A stretch of DNA of 64,000 nucleotides. It comes from Fodinicola feengrottensis. GTDB taxonomy: Bacteria; Actinomycetota; Actinomycetes; Mycobacteriales; HKI-0501. The number at the start of each line of letters is the position of its first letter. The stretch's first letter is position 1. Both the position numbers and the translations under genes were made by a program. A model generated the notes under the pieces. The model saw only the letters and a program-made list of their open reading frames with translations. It was not told the origin of the DNA and did no database searches. The stretch covers positions 124,001 to 188,000 of the forward strand of contig NZ_WOTO01000007.1 in NCBI RefSeq assembly GCF_010993775.1, given 5' to 3'. Shown one piece after another: positions 10,190-21,193 of the stretch.

Positions 10190-11383
10190 GTGGCGAAGGC
10201 CAAGTTCGAGCGGACCAAGCCGCACGTCAACATCGGCACCATCGGTCACATTGACCATGGCAAGACCACGCTGACCGCGGCCATCACCAAGGTCCTGCAC
10301 GACAAATACCCGGACATCAACCCCTTCACGCCTTTCGACCAGATCGACAAGGCGCCGGGAGGAGCGGCAGCGGGGCATCACGATCTCGATCGCGCACGTC
10401 GAGTACCAGACCGAGAAGCGGCACTACGCGCACGTCGACTGCCCCGGTCACGCCGACTACATCAAGAACATGATCACCGGTGCCGCCCAGATGGACGGCG
10501 CGATCCTGGTCGTCTCGGCGACCGACGGTCCGATGCCGCAGACCCGTGAGCACGTCATCCTGGCCCGCCAGGTCAACGTGCCGTACATCGTGGTGGCCCT
10601 GAACAAGGCCGACATGGTGGACGACGAGGAGATCCTGGAGCTCGTCGAGCTGGAGGTTCGCGAGCTGCTGTCGAACCAGGAGTTCCCCGGCGACGACGTA
10701 CCGGTGATCCGGGTGTCGGCGCTGAAGGCGCTCGAGGGTGACGCGGACTGGAGCGCCAAGCTCCTGGAGCTGATGGACGCCGTCGACGAGTCGGTTCCGG
10801 AGCCGGACCGCGATGTCGACAAGCGTTCCTGATGCCGATCGAGGACGTCTTCACGATCACCGGCCGCGGCACCGTGGTCACCGGTCGTGTCGACCGCGGC
10901 GTGCTGAAGGTCAACGAGACCGTCGATATCGTCGGTATCCGCGAGCAGAAGCAGACCACCACGGTCACCAGCGTCGAGATGTTCCGCAAGATCCTCGACG
11001 AGGCTCGCGCGGGTGAGAACGTGGCGCTGCTGCTGCGTGGCATCAAGCGCGAGGACGTGGAGCGCGGCCAGGTCGTCATCAAGCCGGGTACGACCACCCC
11101 GCACACCGAGTTCGAGGGCCGGGTCTACATCCTGTCCAAGGAAGAGGGCGGGCGGCACACGCCGTTCTTCAACAACTACCGCCCGCAGTTCTACTTCCGC
11201 ACCACCGACGTGACCGGCGTGGTGACCCTCCCCGAGGGCACCGAGATGGTCATGCCGGGCGACGACACCAACATGTCGGTCTCGCTGATCCAGCCGATCG
11301 CCATGGAGGAGGGCCTCCGGTTCGCCATCCGTGAGGGTGGCCGTACCGTCGGCGCCGGTCAGGTTACGAAGATCCTCAAGTAG
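10190..11383 (+). CDS. tuf: Elongation factor Tu (two apparent indels)
   Basis: 397 residues after repair, the standard length. GTG 10190 follows AGGAGG. Motifs: HIDHGKTT (P-loop), [17 protein letters not shown] and the C-terminal [16 protein letters not shown]. One extra G near 10355 (CCGGGAGGAG for CCGGAGGAG) and one missing C near 10823 (AAGCGTTCCTG for AAGCCGTTCCTG) break and restore the frame. It delivers aminoacyl-tRNA to the ribosome. A hairpin follows the stop. Confidence 0.96.
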
Positions 11384-11389
11384 TTCCTC

Positions 11390-11431
11390 CCAACCGGGGT
11401 GACGGCAGACACCTGCAGCCCCCCCGGTTGG
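11390..11431 (+). terminator. Terminator after tuf
   Basis: 10-bp stem CCAACCGGGG (11390-11399) with CCCCGGTTGG (11422-11431), followed by TGTGTGTCT. It starts 7 bases past the tuf stop and separates the str operon from the S10 operon. Confidence 0.7.
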
Positions 11432-11716
11432 TGTGTGTCTGAGCCGATCAGGCATACTGCGAAGGTTGCTCATTGAGTGCGGTCGGGAGTGCCCGGCGGT
11501 TGCGCCGAAGGATCCGGCCGCGCTTGAGCGAGCAGAAGCACAGAGATGTTGAGAAACAGTGCGGGCAGTGGATGAGCGCTCAGGTTCGCTGAGCAGGTCA
11601 TCGGCCCGTGCGGGATCCAGACCCTGGCCCATCAACTCGACTGTGGGTGGCTCGCGGAGATTTTCCGCAGACCCCCTGCGGGACGATGGTGTATGGGCCG
11701 CGGTGTGGTTCCAAGT

Positions 11717-11743
11717 CCGACACACCCGACCGCGGGGGTCGGA
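11717..11743 (+). promoter_or_regulatory. rpsJ leader element shared with rpsL
   Basis: Second copy of the CCCGACCGCGGGGGTCGG block, here within GTCCGAC...GTCGGAC arms (11715-11744), about 90 bases before rpsJ. A -10-like CATACT occurs at 11453-11458, so the S10 leader may be some 360 bases long; no clear -35 box was seen. Confidence 0.55.
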
Positions 11744-11830
11744 CAAGACGCAGGATTGCAGGGTTTGACCAGCTGGTTCGCTGCAGCTGATCGACCGCAG
11801 CGGTACGAGTAGAAGGAACTTAACGACGCC

Positions 11831-12139
11831 ATGGCGGGACAGAAGATCCGCATCCGGCTTAAGGCCTACGACCACGAGGTCATCGACTCCTCGGCGCGCA
11901 AGATCGTCGACACGGTGACCCGCACTGGTGCGTCGGTCGCGGGCCCGGTGCCGCTGCCAACTGAGAAGAACGTGTATTGCGTGATCCGCTCCCCGCACAA
12001 GGACAAGGATTCGCGCGAGCACTTCGAGATGCGTACGCACAAGCGGCTCATCGACATTCTCGACCCGACTCCGAAGACGGTCGACTCGCTGATGCGGCTG
12101 GACCTCCCGGCCGGCGTCGACATCGAGATCAAGCTGTAG
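11831..12139 (+). CDS. rpsJ: 30S ribosomal protein S10
   Basis: 102 residues, intact, from [16 protein letters not shown] to GVDIEIKL. First gene of the S10 operon after a 447-base leader. S10 is also the NusE antitermination factor. GAAGGAAC lies upstream of the ATG. Confidence 0.98.
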   Translation: MAGQKIRIRLKAYDHEVIDSSARKIVDTVTRTGASVAGPVPLPTEKNVYCVIRSPHKDKDSREHFEMRTHKRLIDILDPTPKTVDSLMRLDLPAGVDIEIKL

Positions 12140-12152
12140 GGGCCGAACCACT

Positions 12153-12815
12153 ATGGAAACCCAAGTCAAGGGCATCCTGGGCGCGCAAGCTTGGCATGAC
12201 CCAGGTTTTCGACGAGAACAACCGGATGGTTCCGGTGACCGTCGTACAAGCCGGTCCGAACGTCGTCACCCAGGTCCGGACTCCGGACAAGGACGGCTAC
12301 AACGCCGTCCAGCTGGCTTTCGGCGCCATCGACCCGCGCAAGGTGAACAAGCCGCTGGCCGGACACTTCGGCAAGGCCGGGGTAGCGCGCCGCGGCGGCA
12401 CGTCGTCGAGCTGCGGACCACCGACGCCAGTGAGTACGAGCTCGGCCAGGAAGTCACCGCCGAGCTGTTCGAGGCCGGCGTGAAGGTCGACGTGGTCGGC
12501 ACCACCAAGGGCAAGGGCACCGCCGGTGTCGGTGTCATGAAGCGCCACGGCTTCCACGGCCTCGGCGCCGGTCACGGCGTGCAGCGCAAGCACCGCTCAC
12601 CCGGCTCGATCGGTGGCTGCGCCACCCCGGGCCGTGTCTTCAAGGGCATGCGGATGGCTGGCCGGATGGGCCACGCCCGGGTCACCACTCCCAACCTGAC
12701 CGTGCACGCGGTGGACGCCGAGAAGGGTCTGCTGCTGATCAAGGGCGCGATCCCCGGTCCGACCGGCGGTCTGGTCCTGGTCAAGACCGCTGCGAAGGGC
12801 GGTGTCGCCAAATGA
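12153..12815 (+). CDS. rplC: 50S ribosomal protein L3 (two apparent indels)
   Basis: About 220 residues. ATG 12153 gives [10 protein letters not shown], then an extra base near 12182 disrupts the family sequence [13 protein letters not shown] second indel near 12390 restores the frame at [12 protein letters not shown]. The conserved [14 protein letters not shown] loop that reaches the peptidyl-transferase centre is intact. The stop overlaps the rplD start by four bases. Confidence 0.95.
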   Translation: METQVKGILGAQAWHDPGFRREQPDGSGDRRTSRSERRHPGPDSGQGRLQRRPAGFRRHRPAQGEQAAGRTLRQGRGSAPRRHVVELRTTDASEYELGQEVTAELFEAGVKVDVVGTTKGKGTAGVGVMKRHGFHGLGAGHGVQRKHRSPGSIGGCATPGRVFKGMRMAGRMGHARVTTPNLTVHAVDAEKGLLLIKGAIPGPTGGLVLVKTAAKGGVAK

Positions 12816-13586
12816 GCGAGTTGACCGTGAACGTGAACGTGCTGACCGCCGACGGTGAGGCCAGTGGCAGCGTCGAGCTGCCCGCCGAGCTGTTCGACGT
12901 GCAGGCCAACCTGCCGCTGATGCACCAGGTCGTGGTGGCCCAGCTGGCCGCCGCCCGGCAGGGTACGCACGCGACCAAGACGCGGGCCCAGGTTTCCGGT
13001 GGCGGCGCCAAGCCGTACCGGCAGAAGGGGCACGGCCGGGCCCGGCAGGGCTCCACCCGTGCGCCGCAGTTCGTCGGCGGTGGCGTGGTGCACGGCCCGC
13101 AGCCCCGCTCGTACGCCCAGCGGACCCCCCGAAGAAGATGAAGCCGCCGCCGCGCTGCGTGGCGCGCTTTCGGACCGGGCCCGCGATGGTCGCGTACATG
13201 TGGTCGAGTCGCTGGTCTCCGGTGAGGTTCCTTCTACCAAGGCCGCGCTGAAGATCCTGACCTCGGTGACCTCGGCGAAGCACTCGCTGGTGGTGCTGGA
13301 GCGTGGCGACGAGCTCACGCTCAAGAGCCTGCGCAACGTGCCGACCGTGCACCTGCTGTTCGTCGACCAGCTGAACACGTACGACGTGCTGGTCAACGAG
13401 GACGTGGTGTTCACCGCGGCGGCGCTGACCGCGTACGTCGGCGGTGACCTGGAGCTGGCTCCGGCCAAGCCGTCCACCAAGAAGGCCGACGCCACGACCG
13501 ACGCCAAGGCGGACGCGGACGAGAAGCCGGCCAAGGCGCCGAAGAAGAAGGCCGCCAAGGCTGACGCGCAGGAGGACGACAAGTGA
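12812..13586 (+). CDS. rplD: 50S ribosomal protein L4 with Lys/Ala tail (apparent indels)
   Basis: Starts at ATG 12812 inside ATGA. The N-terminal domain and the exit-tunnel loop [19 protein letters not shown] are intact. The frame breaks in the C-run and Gly/Ala codons at about 13122-13150 and resumes with [20 protein letters not shown]. The C-terminus carries an extra ~45 residues rich in Lys, Ala and Asp not needed for the fold. Followed by rplW with a GTGA overlap. Confidence 0.95.
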
Positions 13587-13903
13587 GCGCCAACCCGCGG
13601 GACATCCTGCTCAAGCCGGTGATCTCGGAGAAGAGCTACGGGCTTCTGGACGAGGGCAAATACACCTTCGAGGTGGCGCCCCACGCCAACAAGACCGAGA
13701 TCAAGATCGCCGTTCAGCAGGTCTTCAACGTCAAGGTGATCAGCGTCAACACGCTGAACAGGCCCGGCAAGCGCAAGCGGATGGTGTTCGGCCGCAACGG
13801 TCACACCACCACCGTGTTCGGCACCCGCAAGTCCAGCAAGCGGGCTGTGGTGACCCTCGCGCAGGGCGATCGCATCGAGATCTTCGGCGGTCCGGTCTCC
13901 TAG
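13583..13903 (+). CDS. rplW: 50S ribosomal protein L23
   Basis: 106 residues, intact, from a GTG overlapping the rplD stop. [13 protein letters not shown] and the [14 protein letters not shown] region match the family. L23 lies at the exit of the peptide tunnel and docks trigger factor and SRP. Confidence 0.97.
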   Translation: MSANPRDILLKPVISEKSYGLLDEGKYTFEVAPHANKTEIKIAVQQVFNVKVISVNTLNRPGKRKRMVFGRNGHTTTVFGTRKSSKRAVVTLAQGDRIEIFGGPVS

Positions 13904-13933
13904 CCGGCTGATTGATGAGGGATTTGTAGAAAA

Positions 13934-14770
13934 ATGGGCATCCGCAAATACAAGCCGACGACGCCGGGCCGGCGTGGGTCGAGCGTGGCCGACTTCGTCG
14001 AGATCACTCGCTCGACGCCGGAGAAGTCGCTGATCCGCCCGCTGTCCAAGACCGGCGGCCGGAACGTGCACGGTCGCGTGACCACCCGCCACCAGGGCGG
14101 CGGCCACAAGCGGGCGTACCGGCTGATCGACTTCCGGCGCTCGGACAAGGACGGCGTGCCGGCCAAGGTCGCAGAGATCGAGTACGACCCGAACCGCACC
14201 GCGCGGATCGCGCTGCTGCACTTCGCGGACGGCGAGAAGCGCTACATCGTGGCACCGACCAAGCTCAAGCAGGGCGACCGGGTCGAGACCGGCCCGTCGG
14301 CCGACATCAAGCCGGGCAACAACCTGCCGCTGCGCAACATCCCGGTCGGCACCGTGGTGCACGCCATCGAGCTGCGGCCCGGCGGCGGCGCGAAAATCGC
14401 CCGGTCGGCCGGCTCGTCCGTACAGCTGGTCGCCAAGGACGGTCCGTACGCCCAGCTGCGGATGCCGTCCGGTGAGATCCGCAACGTGGACGTACGCGCG
14501 CCGCGCGCGAGCGTGGGCGAGGTCGGCAATGCCGAGCAGTCCAACATCAACTGGGGCAAGGCCGGCCGGATGCGGTGGAAGGGCAAGCGCCCGTCCGTCC
14601 GTGGTGTGGCCATGAACCCGATCGACCACCCGCACGGCGGTGGCGAGGGCAAGACCTCGGGTGGTCGCCACCCGGTGAACCCGAAGGGCAAGCCGGAAGG
14701 CCGCACTCGGAAGAAGAAGGCCAGCGATGCACTGATCGTCCGTCGCCGGCGCACCGGCAAGAAGCGCTGA
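13934..14770 (+). CDS. rplB: 50S ribosomal protein L2
   Basis: 278 residues, intact. [14 protein letters not shown] at the start and the [19 protein letters not shown] segment near the peptidyl-transferase centre are conserved. It spans 30 bases after rplW and 12 before rpsS in the S10 operon. Confidence 0.98.
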   Translation: MGIRKYKPTTPGRRGSSVADFVEITRSTPEKSLIRPLSKTGGRNVHGRVTTRHQGGGHKRAYRLIDFRRSDKDGVPAKVAEIEYDPNRTARIALLHFADGEKRYIVAPTKLKQGDRVETGPSADIKPGNNLPLRNIPVGTVVHAIELRPGGGAKIARSAGSSVQLVAKDGPYAQLRMPSGEIRNVDVRAPRASVGEVGNAEQSNINWGKAGRMRWKGKRPSVRGVAMNPIDHPHGGGEGKTSGGRHPVNPKGKPEGRTRKKKASDALIVRRRRTGKKR

Positions 14771-14782
14771 GGAGTCTGATCA

Positions 14783-15066
14783 ATGCCACGCAGCCTGAAG
14801 AAGGGCCCGTTCGTCGACGACCACCTGCTCAAGAGAAGGTGGACGTACAGAACGACAAGGGCACCAAGAACGTCATTAAAACCTGGTCTCGTCGTTCCAC
14901 GATCATCCCCGACTTCGTCGGGCACACGATCGCCGTGCACGACGGACGCAAGCACGTCCCGGTGTTCGTCACCGAGTCGATGGTCGGGCACAAGCTCGGC
15001 GAGTTCGCGCCGACCCGGACGTTCAAGGGTCACGAAAAGGACGACCGGAAGGCTCGCCGCCGCTAA
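14783..15066 (+). CDS. rpsS: 30S ribosomal protein S19 (one apparent indel)
   Basis: About 94 residues. [17 protein letters not shown] is followed by two extra bases (AAGAGAAGGTG for AAGAAGGTG, near 14835), after which the family sequence [20 protein letters not shown] continues to the stop. S19 binds 16S rRNA in the 30S head with S13. Confidence 0.96.
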
Positions 15067-15109
15067 CAGCGGTCTGAGTTGACGAACAGCAGACGGGATT
15101 GACTTAGAG

Positions 15110-15655
15110 ATGGCAGTGGTAGAAGGCAACCGCGTGAACCTGCGCAGGGAGCGTCTCCTCGGTGAGGCGCCCGGTGCGTTCGCTGAGGCACGTTACGTGC
15201 GGGTCAGCCCGATGAAGGTACGTCGGGTTATTGACCTGATCCGTGGCCTGCCGGCCAGCGAGGCGCTCACCCTGCTGCGGTTCGCCCCGCAGGCCGCCAG
15301 CGAGCCGGTGTACACCGTGCTGGCCAGTGCGGTGGCGAACGCCGAGAACAACGAGCGGCTGGATCCGGAGAACCTGCGGGTCACCAAGGTATTCGTCGAC
15401 GAGGGCCCGACGCTGAAGCGGTTCCGGCCGCGGGCGCACGGCCGGGCGTACCGGATCCGCAAGCGCTCCAGCCACATCACCGTGGTGGTGGAGAGCATCG
15501 TGACCGAGCGGCCGAGCCGGTCCGCCCGGCGGGCCCGCAAGGCCACCGACGCCGCGCAGGCCAAGCGTCCGACCAAGAGCACCAGCGCTAAGACGACCAA
15601 GGCGGCTGCCGCCCAAGAGTCGACGAGTTCGTCCGCGAAGGAGAGCACCGAGTAA
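15110..15655 (+). CDS. rplV: 50S ribosomal protein L22 with basic tail
   Basis: 181 residues; the L22 domain ([36 protein letters not shown]) is intact. About 45 residues of Ala/Lys/Thr/Ser-rich sequence extend the C-terminus beyond the usual end. The stop TAA overlaps the rpsC ATG by one base. Confidence 0.97.
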   Translation: MAVVEGNRVNLRRERLLGEAPGAFAEARYVRVSPMKVRRVIDLIRGLPASEALTLLRFAPQAASEPVYTVLASAVANAENNERLDPENLRVTKVFVDEGPTLKRFRPRAHGRAYRIRKRSSHITVVVESIVTERPSRSARRARKATDAAQAKRPTKSTSAKTTKAAAAQESTSSSAKESTE

Positions 15656-16608
15656 TGGGGCAGAAAGTAAACCCGCACGGCTTCCGGCTCGGGATCACCA
15701 CCGACTGGAAGTCCCGGTGGTACGCGGACAAGGCCTACGCGGAGTATGTCGCGGAGGACGTGAAGATCCGCAAGCTGATGGGTAAGGGCATGGAGCGCGC
15801 CGGCATCTCCAAAGTGGAGATCGAGCGTACCCGTGACCGGGTCCGGGTGGACATTCACACCGCTCGTCCGGGCATCGTGATTGGCCGTCGTGGCGCCGAG
15901 GCCGACCGTATTCGCGGCGAGCTGGAGAAGCTCACCGGTAAGCAGGTGCAGCTGAACGTCCTGGAGGTCAAGAACCCCGAGGCGGACGCGCAGCTGGTCG
16001 CGCAGGGCGTGGCCGAGCAGCTGTCCAGCCGGGTGGCGTTCCGCCGCGCGATGCGCAAGGCGATCCAGGCCGCGATGAAGAGCCAGGGCGTCAAGGGCAT
16101 CCGGGTGCAGTGCTCCGGACGCCTGGGCGGCGCCGAGATGAGCCGGTCGGAGTTCTACCGCGAGGGCCGGGTGCCGCTGCACACGCTGCGCGCGAACATC
16201 GACTACGGCCTGTACGAGGCGCGTACGACCTTCGGCCGGATTGGCGTGAAGGTCTGGATCTACAAGGGTGACGTGGTGCAGTCCCGCGCCGAGCGCGAGG
16301 CCGCCGAGGCAGCCCTGCGCCAGCGCGCGCCGGGACCGTCCGGCCCGCCGGCCGCGGGCCGGCGAGGGCACTGGCGGTCGCGACGGTGGTGGCCGCGGCG
16401 CTCGTGGTGGCCGCGGTGGCGCGCCGAAGGGCGACGCCGCCAAGGCTGACGCTGCCAAGACCGACGCCCCGAAGGCCGACGCGACCGAAGCCGTCGCGAG
16501 CACCGTGCCGGCGAGTGTGGCTGCCGAGCCGACCGCCGCCGTGACCGCGCCTTCCAACGAGGCCGTCCCCCACCGCCCGCCAGCACCGAAGCACCCAAGG
16601 AGGGCTAG
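15655..16608 (+). CDS. rpsC: 30S ribosomal protein S3 with Ala/Lys tail (two apparent indels)
   Basis: The KH and C-terminal S3 domains are intact from [13 protein letters not shown] to [15 protein letters not shown]. The tail is broken near 16335 and restored near 16565 (one extra C in GTCCCCCACC), ending ASTEAPKEG at the TAG at 16606. The ~85-residue tail is Gly/Arg-rich, then Ala/Lys/Asp-rich. S3 forms part of the mRNA entry channel. Confidence 0.95.
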
Positions 16609-16611
16609 GAA

Positions 16612-17034
16612 ATGCTGATCCCTCGCAGGGTCAAACACCGAAAGCAGCATCACCCGAACCGTCACGGCGCCGCCAAGGGCGGCACCCGGGTGGTCTTCGG
16701 CGAGTACGGCATCCAGGCGCTGGAGCCGGCGTACGTGACGAACCGGCAGATCGAGGCCGCTCGTATCGCCATCACTCGGCACATTCGCCGAGGCGGCAAG
16801 GTGTGGATCAACATCTACCCGGACCGTCCGCTGACGACGAAGAAGCCGGCCGAGACCCGGATGGGTTCCGGTAAGGGTTCGCCGGAGTGGTGGATCGCCA
16901 ACGTCAAGCCGGGCCGGGTGCTGTTCGAGCTGGCGTACCCGAACGAGCAGATCGCGCAGGAAGCCATGCGTCGTGCGATCCACAAGCTCCCGATGAAGTG
17001 CCGGGTCGTTAAACGTGAAGTGGGTGAAAGCTGA
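16612..17034 (+). CDS. rplP: 50S ribosomal protein L16
   Basis: 140 residues, intact: [15 protein letters not shown] to [12 protein letters not shown]16 helps position A-site tRNA in the large subunit. The stop overlaps the next start by one base (TGATG). Confidence 0.98.
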   Translation: MLIPRRVKHRKQHHPNRHGAAKGGTRVVFGEYGIQALEPAYVTNRQIEAARIAITRHIRRGGKVWINIYPDRPLTTKKPAETRMGSGKGSPEWWIANVKPGRVLFELAYPNEQIAQEAMRRAIHKLPMKCRVVKREVGES

Positions 17035-17288
17035 TGGCCGCGGGCACTGTCCCCAACGAGCTGCGCGAGCTGCTCGACGACGAGCTGGCCGGCAAGTTGA
17101 CCGAGGCCAAGGAAGAGCTGTTCAACCTGCGCTTCCAGAACGCCACCGGTCAGCTGGACAACAACCGGCGACTGCGCACGGTGCGCCGCGAGATCGCCCG
17201 CATCTACACCGTGATGCGGGAGCGGGAGCTCGGCCTCGGCCGCGCCCCCGATGCGCCCGCTGACGCGGCGAATGAGGTGTCGGCATGA
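17034..17288 (+). CDS. rpmC: 50S ribosomal protein L29
   Basis: 84 residues with the L29 helix pair ([40 protein letters not shown]). The C-terminus has about 15 extra residues. A four-base overlap joins it to rpsQ. Confidence 0.97.
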   Translation: MAAGTVPNELRELLDDELAGKLTEAKEELFNLRFQNATGQLDNNRRLRTVRREIARIYTVMRERELGLGRAPDAPADAANEVSA

Positions 17289-17593
17289 GCGAGAGCGAGA
17301 CAGTGAGCGAGCAGCAGGACGCGCAGACCGAGTCCCAGACCCGGGAGCAGCACCGCAAGACCCGGCAGGGCCTGGTGGTCAGCGACAAGATGGACAAGAC
17401 CGTTGTGGTCGCCGTCGAAGACCGGGTCAAGCACCGGCTGTACGGCAAGGTGCTGCGCCGGACCAGCAAGCTCAAGGCGCACGACGAGGGCAACGCCGCT
17501 GGTGTCGGTGACCGCGTACTGCTGATGGAAACCCGTCCGCTCTCCGCGACCAAGCGGTGGCGTGTCGTGGAGATTCTTGAAAAAGCCAAGTAA
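17285..17593 (+). CDS. rpsQ: 30S ribosomal protein S17
   Basis: 102 residues. A ~25-residue Glu/Gln/Ser-rich N-terminal extension precedes the S17 OB fold ([37 protein letters not shown]). Intact frame. Confidence 0.97.
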   Translation: MSESETVSEQQDAQTESQTREQHRKTRQGLVVSDKMDKTVVVAVEDRVKHRLYGKVLRRTSKLKAHDEGNAAGVGDRVLLMETRPLSATKRWRVVEILEKAK

Positions 17594-17650
17594 TTATTCG
17601 TTCGGCCAGGCTCGGGTCACCGAGAACCGGCTCGACATACAGGAGTTGAC

Positions 17651-18025
17651 GTGATCCAGCAGGAGTCGCGACTGCGCGTCGCCGACAACACCGGTGCGAA
17701 GGAAATTCTTTGCATCCGGGTGCTCGGCGGCTCCGGTCGCCGCTACGCCGGCATCGGCGACATCATCGTGGGCACCGTGAAGGACGCCATTCCCGGCGCC
17801 GGTGTCAAACGCGGTGACGTGGTCAAGGCCGTCGTCGTGGTCCGCACCTTGAAAGAGAGGCGCCGCCCGGACGGCTCCTACATTCGCTTCGACGACGAGA
17901 ACGCCGCGGTGCTCATCCGCGACGGCGGGGACCCGCGCGGCACCCGCATCTTCGGCCCGGTTGGCCGGGAACTGCGGGACAAGAAGTTCATGAAGATCAT
18001 CTCGCTGGCACCGGAGGTGCTGTAA
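17651..18025 (+). CDS. rplN: 50S ribosomal protein L14
   Basis: 124 residues from GTG 17651 (AGGAGTTGAC upstream). [17 protein letters not shown] and the end [20 protein letters not shown] are conserved. It is two residues longer than usual around [18 protein letters not shown]. It starts 57 bases after rpsQ, the first clear gap in the operon. Confidence 0.97.
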   Translation: MIQQESRLRVADNTGAKEILCIRVLGGSGRRYAGIGDIIVGTVKDAIPGAGVKRGDVVKAVVVVRTLKERRRPDGSYIRFDDENAAVLIRDGGDPRGTRIFGPVGRELRDKKFMKIISLAPEVL

Positions 18026-18027
18026 CC

Positions 18028-18351
18028 ATGCCGTCGTTGAAGGTAAAAAAGGGCGACACGGTGCTGGTCATCGCCGGTAAGGACAAGGGCACCAAGGGCA
18101 AGGTGATGGTGGCCTACCCGGAGACCGGCAAGGTTCTGGTCGAGGGCGTGAACCGGATCAAGAAGCACACCCGGGTGTCCACCACCCAGCGGGGCGCGAA
18201 GACCGGCGGCATCGTCACCCAGGAGGCGCCGATCAGCGCCAGCAACGTGATGGTGGTCGACTCCGACGGCAAGCCCACCCGGGTCGGCCGTCGCAAGGAC
18301 GAAGAAGGCCGCACCGTACGGATTTCGCGGCGCTCCGGTAAGGACATCTAG
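18028..18351 (+). CDS. rplX: 50S ribosomal protein L24
   Basis: 107 residues with the KOW motif [18 protein letters not shown] at the N-terminus. It initiates 50S assembly. The stop overlaps the rplE GTG by one base. Confidence 0.97.
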   Translation: MPSLKVKKGDTVLVIAGKDKGTKGKVMVAYPETGKVLVEGVNRIKKHTRVSTTQRGAKTGGIVTQEAPISASNVMVVDSDGKPTRVGRRKDEEGRTVRISRRSGKDI

Positions 18352-18923
18352 TGACTGTCGCAACTGAAACCAGGACCAGGCCGCGCCTCAAGCAGCGGTA
18401 TGCGGACGAGATCGCACCGGGACTGCGCGAGCAGTTCTCGTACGGCAACGTCATGCAGATCCCGCGGCTGGTCAAGATCGTGGTGAACAGCGGTGTCGGT
18501 GACGCCGCCCGGGACGCCAAGCTGATCGACGGCGCGATCCGCGACATGTCGCTGATCACCGGCCAGAAGCCGCAGGTTCGCCGGGCCACCAAGTCCATCG
18601 CCCAGTTCAAGCTGCGCGAGGGCCAGCCGATCGGCGTGAAGGTGACGCTGCGCGGCGACCGGATGTGGGAGTTCGCGGACCGGCTGCTGTCGTCGATCGC
18701 GCTGCCGCGTATCCGTGACTTCCGTGGCCTGTCGGACAAGCAGTTCGACGGCACCGGCAACTACACGTTCGGGCTCAACGAGCAGTCGATGTTCCACGAG
18801 ATCGACATCGACTCGATCGACCGTCCGCGCGGTATGGACATCACCTTGGTGACGACGGCGACGAACGACGAGGAAGGCCGCGCGCTGCTCAAGCGCCTCG
18901 GCTTCCCCTTCAAGGAGAACTGA
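18351..18923 (+). CDS. rplE: 50S ribosomal protein L5
   Basis: 190 residues, intact, GTG start. [18 protein letters not shown] and the ending [12 protein letters not shown] identify the family. L5 binds 5S rRNA in the central protuberance. Confidence 0.97.
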   Translation: MTVATETRTRPRLKQRYADEIAPGLREQFSYGNVMQIPRLVKIVVNSGVGDAARDAKLIDGAIRDMSLITGQKPQVRRATKSIAQFKLREGQPIGVKVTLRGDRMWEFADRLLSSIALPRIRDFRGLSDKQFDGTGNYTFGLNEQSMFHEIDIDSIDRPRGMDITLVTTATNDEEGRALLKRLGFPFKEN

Positions 18924-18925
18924 GC

Positions 18926-19111
18926 ATGGCGAAGAAGGCGCTTGTCGAGAAGGCCGCGCGCAAACCGAAGTTCAAGGTGCGCGGCTACACCCGCTGCCAG
19001 CGCTGTGGCCGCTCGCGCGCGGTGTTCCGCGTGTTCGGGCTGTGCCGCATCTGCGTACGCGAGATGGCCCACCGTGGCGAGCTTCCCGGCGTGACCAAGT
19101 CCTCGTGGTGA
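18926..19111 (+). CDS. rpsZ: 30S ribosomal protein S14, zinc type
   Basis: 61 residues with two CxxC pairs (CQRC and CRIC), so it is the zinc-binding short S14 form. Many actinobacteria also carry a zinc-free S14 elsewhere, induced under zinc starvation. Confidence 0.97.
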   Translation: MAKKALVEKAARKPKFKVRGYTRCQRCGRSRAVFRVFGLCRICVREMAHRGELPGVTKSSW

Positions 19112-19178
19112 GTAGTTTCCACATTTCCCTTCGCCACAGGCCCATCGCGGGAACCAGGGCGAGAAAGGCAACAAGCCC

Positions 19179-19588
19179 ATGACCATGACAGACCCCATCG
19201 CGGACATGTTGACCCGGCTGCGCAACGCCAACTCGGCGTACCACGACAGCGTTGACATGCCGTTCTCGAAGCTCAAGTCGCACATCGCCGAGATCCTCCA
19301 GCAGGAGGGCTACATCACCGGCTGGGTCGTGCCGCCGAGCCGACTGAGGGTGAGGTCGGCAAGAAGCTGACCATCGAGCTGAAGTACGGCCCGAACCGCG
19401 AGCGCAGCATTGCCGGTGTCCGCCGGATCTCCAAGCCAGGCCTGCGGGTCTACGCGAAGTCGACCAGCCTCCCCAAGGTGCTGGGCGGCCTCGGCGTCGC
19501 GATCATCTCCACCTCGTCCGGTCTGCTCACAGACCGGCAGGCAAACAAGCGTGGCGTGGGCGGGGAAGTCCTCGCCTTCGTCTGGTAA
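19179..19588 (+). CDS. rpsH: 30S ribosomal protein S8 (one apparent indel)
   Basis: About 135 residues. [20 protein letters not shown] starts the gene. The frame slips near 19330 (GTGCCGCCGAGCCG) and continues with [17 protein letters not shown] to GGEVLAFVW, ending at the TAA at 19586. S8 is an early 16S rRNA binder and in many bacteria the autoregulator of the spc operon. Confidence 0.95.
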
Positions 19589-19605
19589 GGGAAGGAGCAG
19601 AGAAA

Positions 19606-20145
19606 ATGTCACGCATCGGACGGCTGCCCATCCCGGTACCAAGCGGGGTGGATGTGGCCATCGAAGGACAGACGGTCAACGTCAAGGGACCTAAGGGCGA
19701 GCTGAGCCACACCGTGGTGCACCCGCTCACGGTCGAGCGCGGCGACGACGGCACAGTGCTGGTGAAGCGTCCGGACGACGAACCGTCGAACCGGGCCCTG
19801 CACGGCCTGTCACGGACGCTGGTCGCGAACCTGATCACCGGGGTCACCCAGGGGTACGCGAAGACCCTGGAGATCGTCGGCACCGGTTACCGGGTCACCG
19901 CCAAGGGCTCTGACCTGGAATTCGCTCTCGGCTTCAGCCACCCGGTGGTGGTGAAGGCGCCGCAGGGCATCACCTTCAAGGTCGAGCGGCCAACGATCTT
20001 CTCGATCGAAGGCATCGACAAGCAGCTGGTGGGCGAGACCGCGGCGAAGATCCGCAAGATCCGCCCGCCGGAGCCGTACAAGGGCAAGGGCGTGCGGTAC
20101 CAGGGCGAGAACGTCCGCCGCAAGGCCGGAAAGGCTGGCAAGTAA
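19606..20145 (+). CDS. rplF: 50S ribosomal protein L6
   Basis: 179 residues, intact: [17 protein letters not shown] to RKAGKAGK with the conserved [14 protein letters not shown]. It sits near the sarcin-ricin loop. The TAA overlaps the rplR ATG. Confidence 0.98.
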   Translation: MSRIGRLPIPVPSGVDVAIEGQTVNVKGPKGELSHTVVHPLTVERGDDGTVLVKRPDDEPSNRALHGLSRTLVANLITGVTQGYAKTLEIVGTGYRVTAKGSDLEFALGFSHPVVVKAPQGITFKVERPTIFSIEGIDKQLVGETAAKIRKIRPPEPYKGKGVRYQGENVRRKAGKAGK

Positions 20146-20542
20146 TGGCTGCGACTCTGCTGCGGCGGTCGGCTTCGGCCGGCTCCTCGCGCAGACCCGC
20201 CGGATCGGCAAGGCACGCCGGCACTTCCGGATCCGCAAGAAGGTGCACGGCACCCAGGAGCGTCCGCGCCTGGTGGTCAAGCGCTCCTCGCGGCACATGC
20301 ACGTTCAGGTCATCGACGACCGCTCCGGCCGTACGCTGGTCAGCGCGTCGACGATGGACGCCACCATCCGTGGCGCCGAGGGCGACAAGACGGCGCTGGC
20401 CACCAAGGTCGGTGCGTTGATCGCCGAGCGGGCTACCGCGGCTGGCATCGAGGCCGTGGTGTTCGACCGGGCCGGCAACACGTACCACGGCCGGATTGCC
20501 GCGCTGGCCGACGCAGCCCGGGAAGGCGGCCTGAAGTTCTGA
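20145..20542 (+). CDS. rplR: 50S ribosomal protein L18 (one apparent indel)
   Basis: About 131 residues. The N-terminal 10-15 codons are out of frame with the rest: an indel at about 20170-20200 separates the ATG from [17 protein letters not shown]. The 5S rRNA-binding core ([20 protein letters not shown]) and [20 protein letters not shown] are intact. Confidence 0.94.
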
Positions 20543-20585
20543 TGATGAGCAGCAAAACTGGTAGCGAGACAGGAAGGGACGCCTG

Positions 20586-21192
20586 ATGCCTGGTCAGCAG
20601 CAGCGCCGAGGCGGCGGCGGAGGCGGCGAGCGCCGTGACGGCCGTGGCGGCGGGCGGGGCGGGTCGGCCCCGGAGAAGTCTCCGCACATCGAACGGCTGA
20701 TCAAGGTCAACCGCGTCGCGAAGGTCGTGCAGGGCGGTCGTCGGTTCAGCTTCACCGCACTGATGGTCGTCGGCGACGGTGACGGCAACGTCGGCGTCGG
20801 TTACGGCAAGGCCAAGGAGGTGCCCTCGGCGATCGCCAAGGGTGTCGAGGAGGCCAAGAAGAACTTCTTCAAGGTGCCGCGGATCGGCGCCACCATCCCG
20901 CACCCGGTGCAGGGTGAGGCGGCGGCCGGTGTCGTACTGCTCAAGCCGGCCAGCCCCGGTACCGGTGTGATCGCCGGTGGTCCGGTGCGCGCCGTACTGG
21001 AGTGCGCGGGCATCCACGACGTACTGAGCAAGAGCCTCGGTTCGTCCAATCCGATCAACATCGTGCACGCGACCGTGCAGGCGTTGCGGGAGCTGAAGCG
21101 TCCGGAGGAGATCGCGGCTCGCCGTGGTCTGCCGCTGGAGGACGTGGCCCCGGCCGCCATGCTGCGGGGCGCGGGCCGCCGCGGGGGGATGA
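20586..21192 (+). CDS. rpsE: 30S ribosomal protein S5 (indel at C-terminus)
   Basis: About 201 residues. A Gly/Arg-rich N-terminus precedes the S5 dsRBD-like domain ([29 protein letters not shown]) and the C-terminal domain. One extra G near 21172 in the CGGGGCG run would otherwise read the gene into rpmD; removing it gives an end at the TGA at 21190, just before the rpmD ATG. Confidence 0.95.
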
Positions 21193-21193
21193 C

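Noticed and set aside
10457..14671. Very long minus-strand open frames opposite tuf, rplC, rplD and rplB (572 and 699 residues)
   Set aside because: They are antisense to highly conserved ribosomal genes, have Arg/Val/Leu-biased composition from GC-rich third positions, and match no family.
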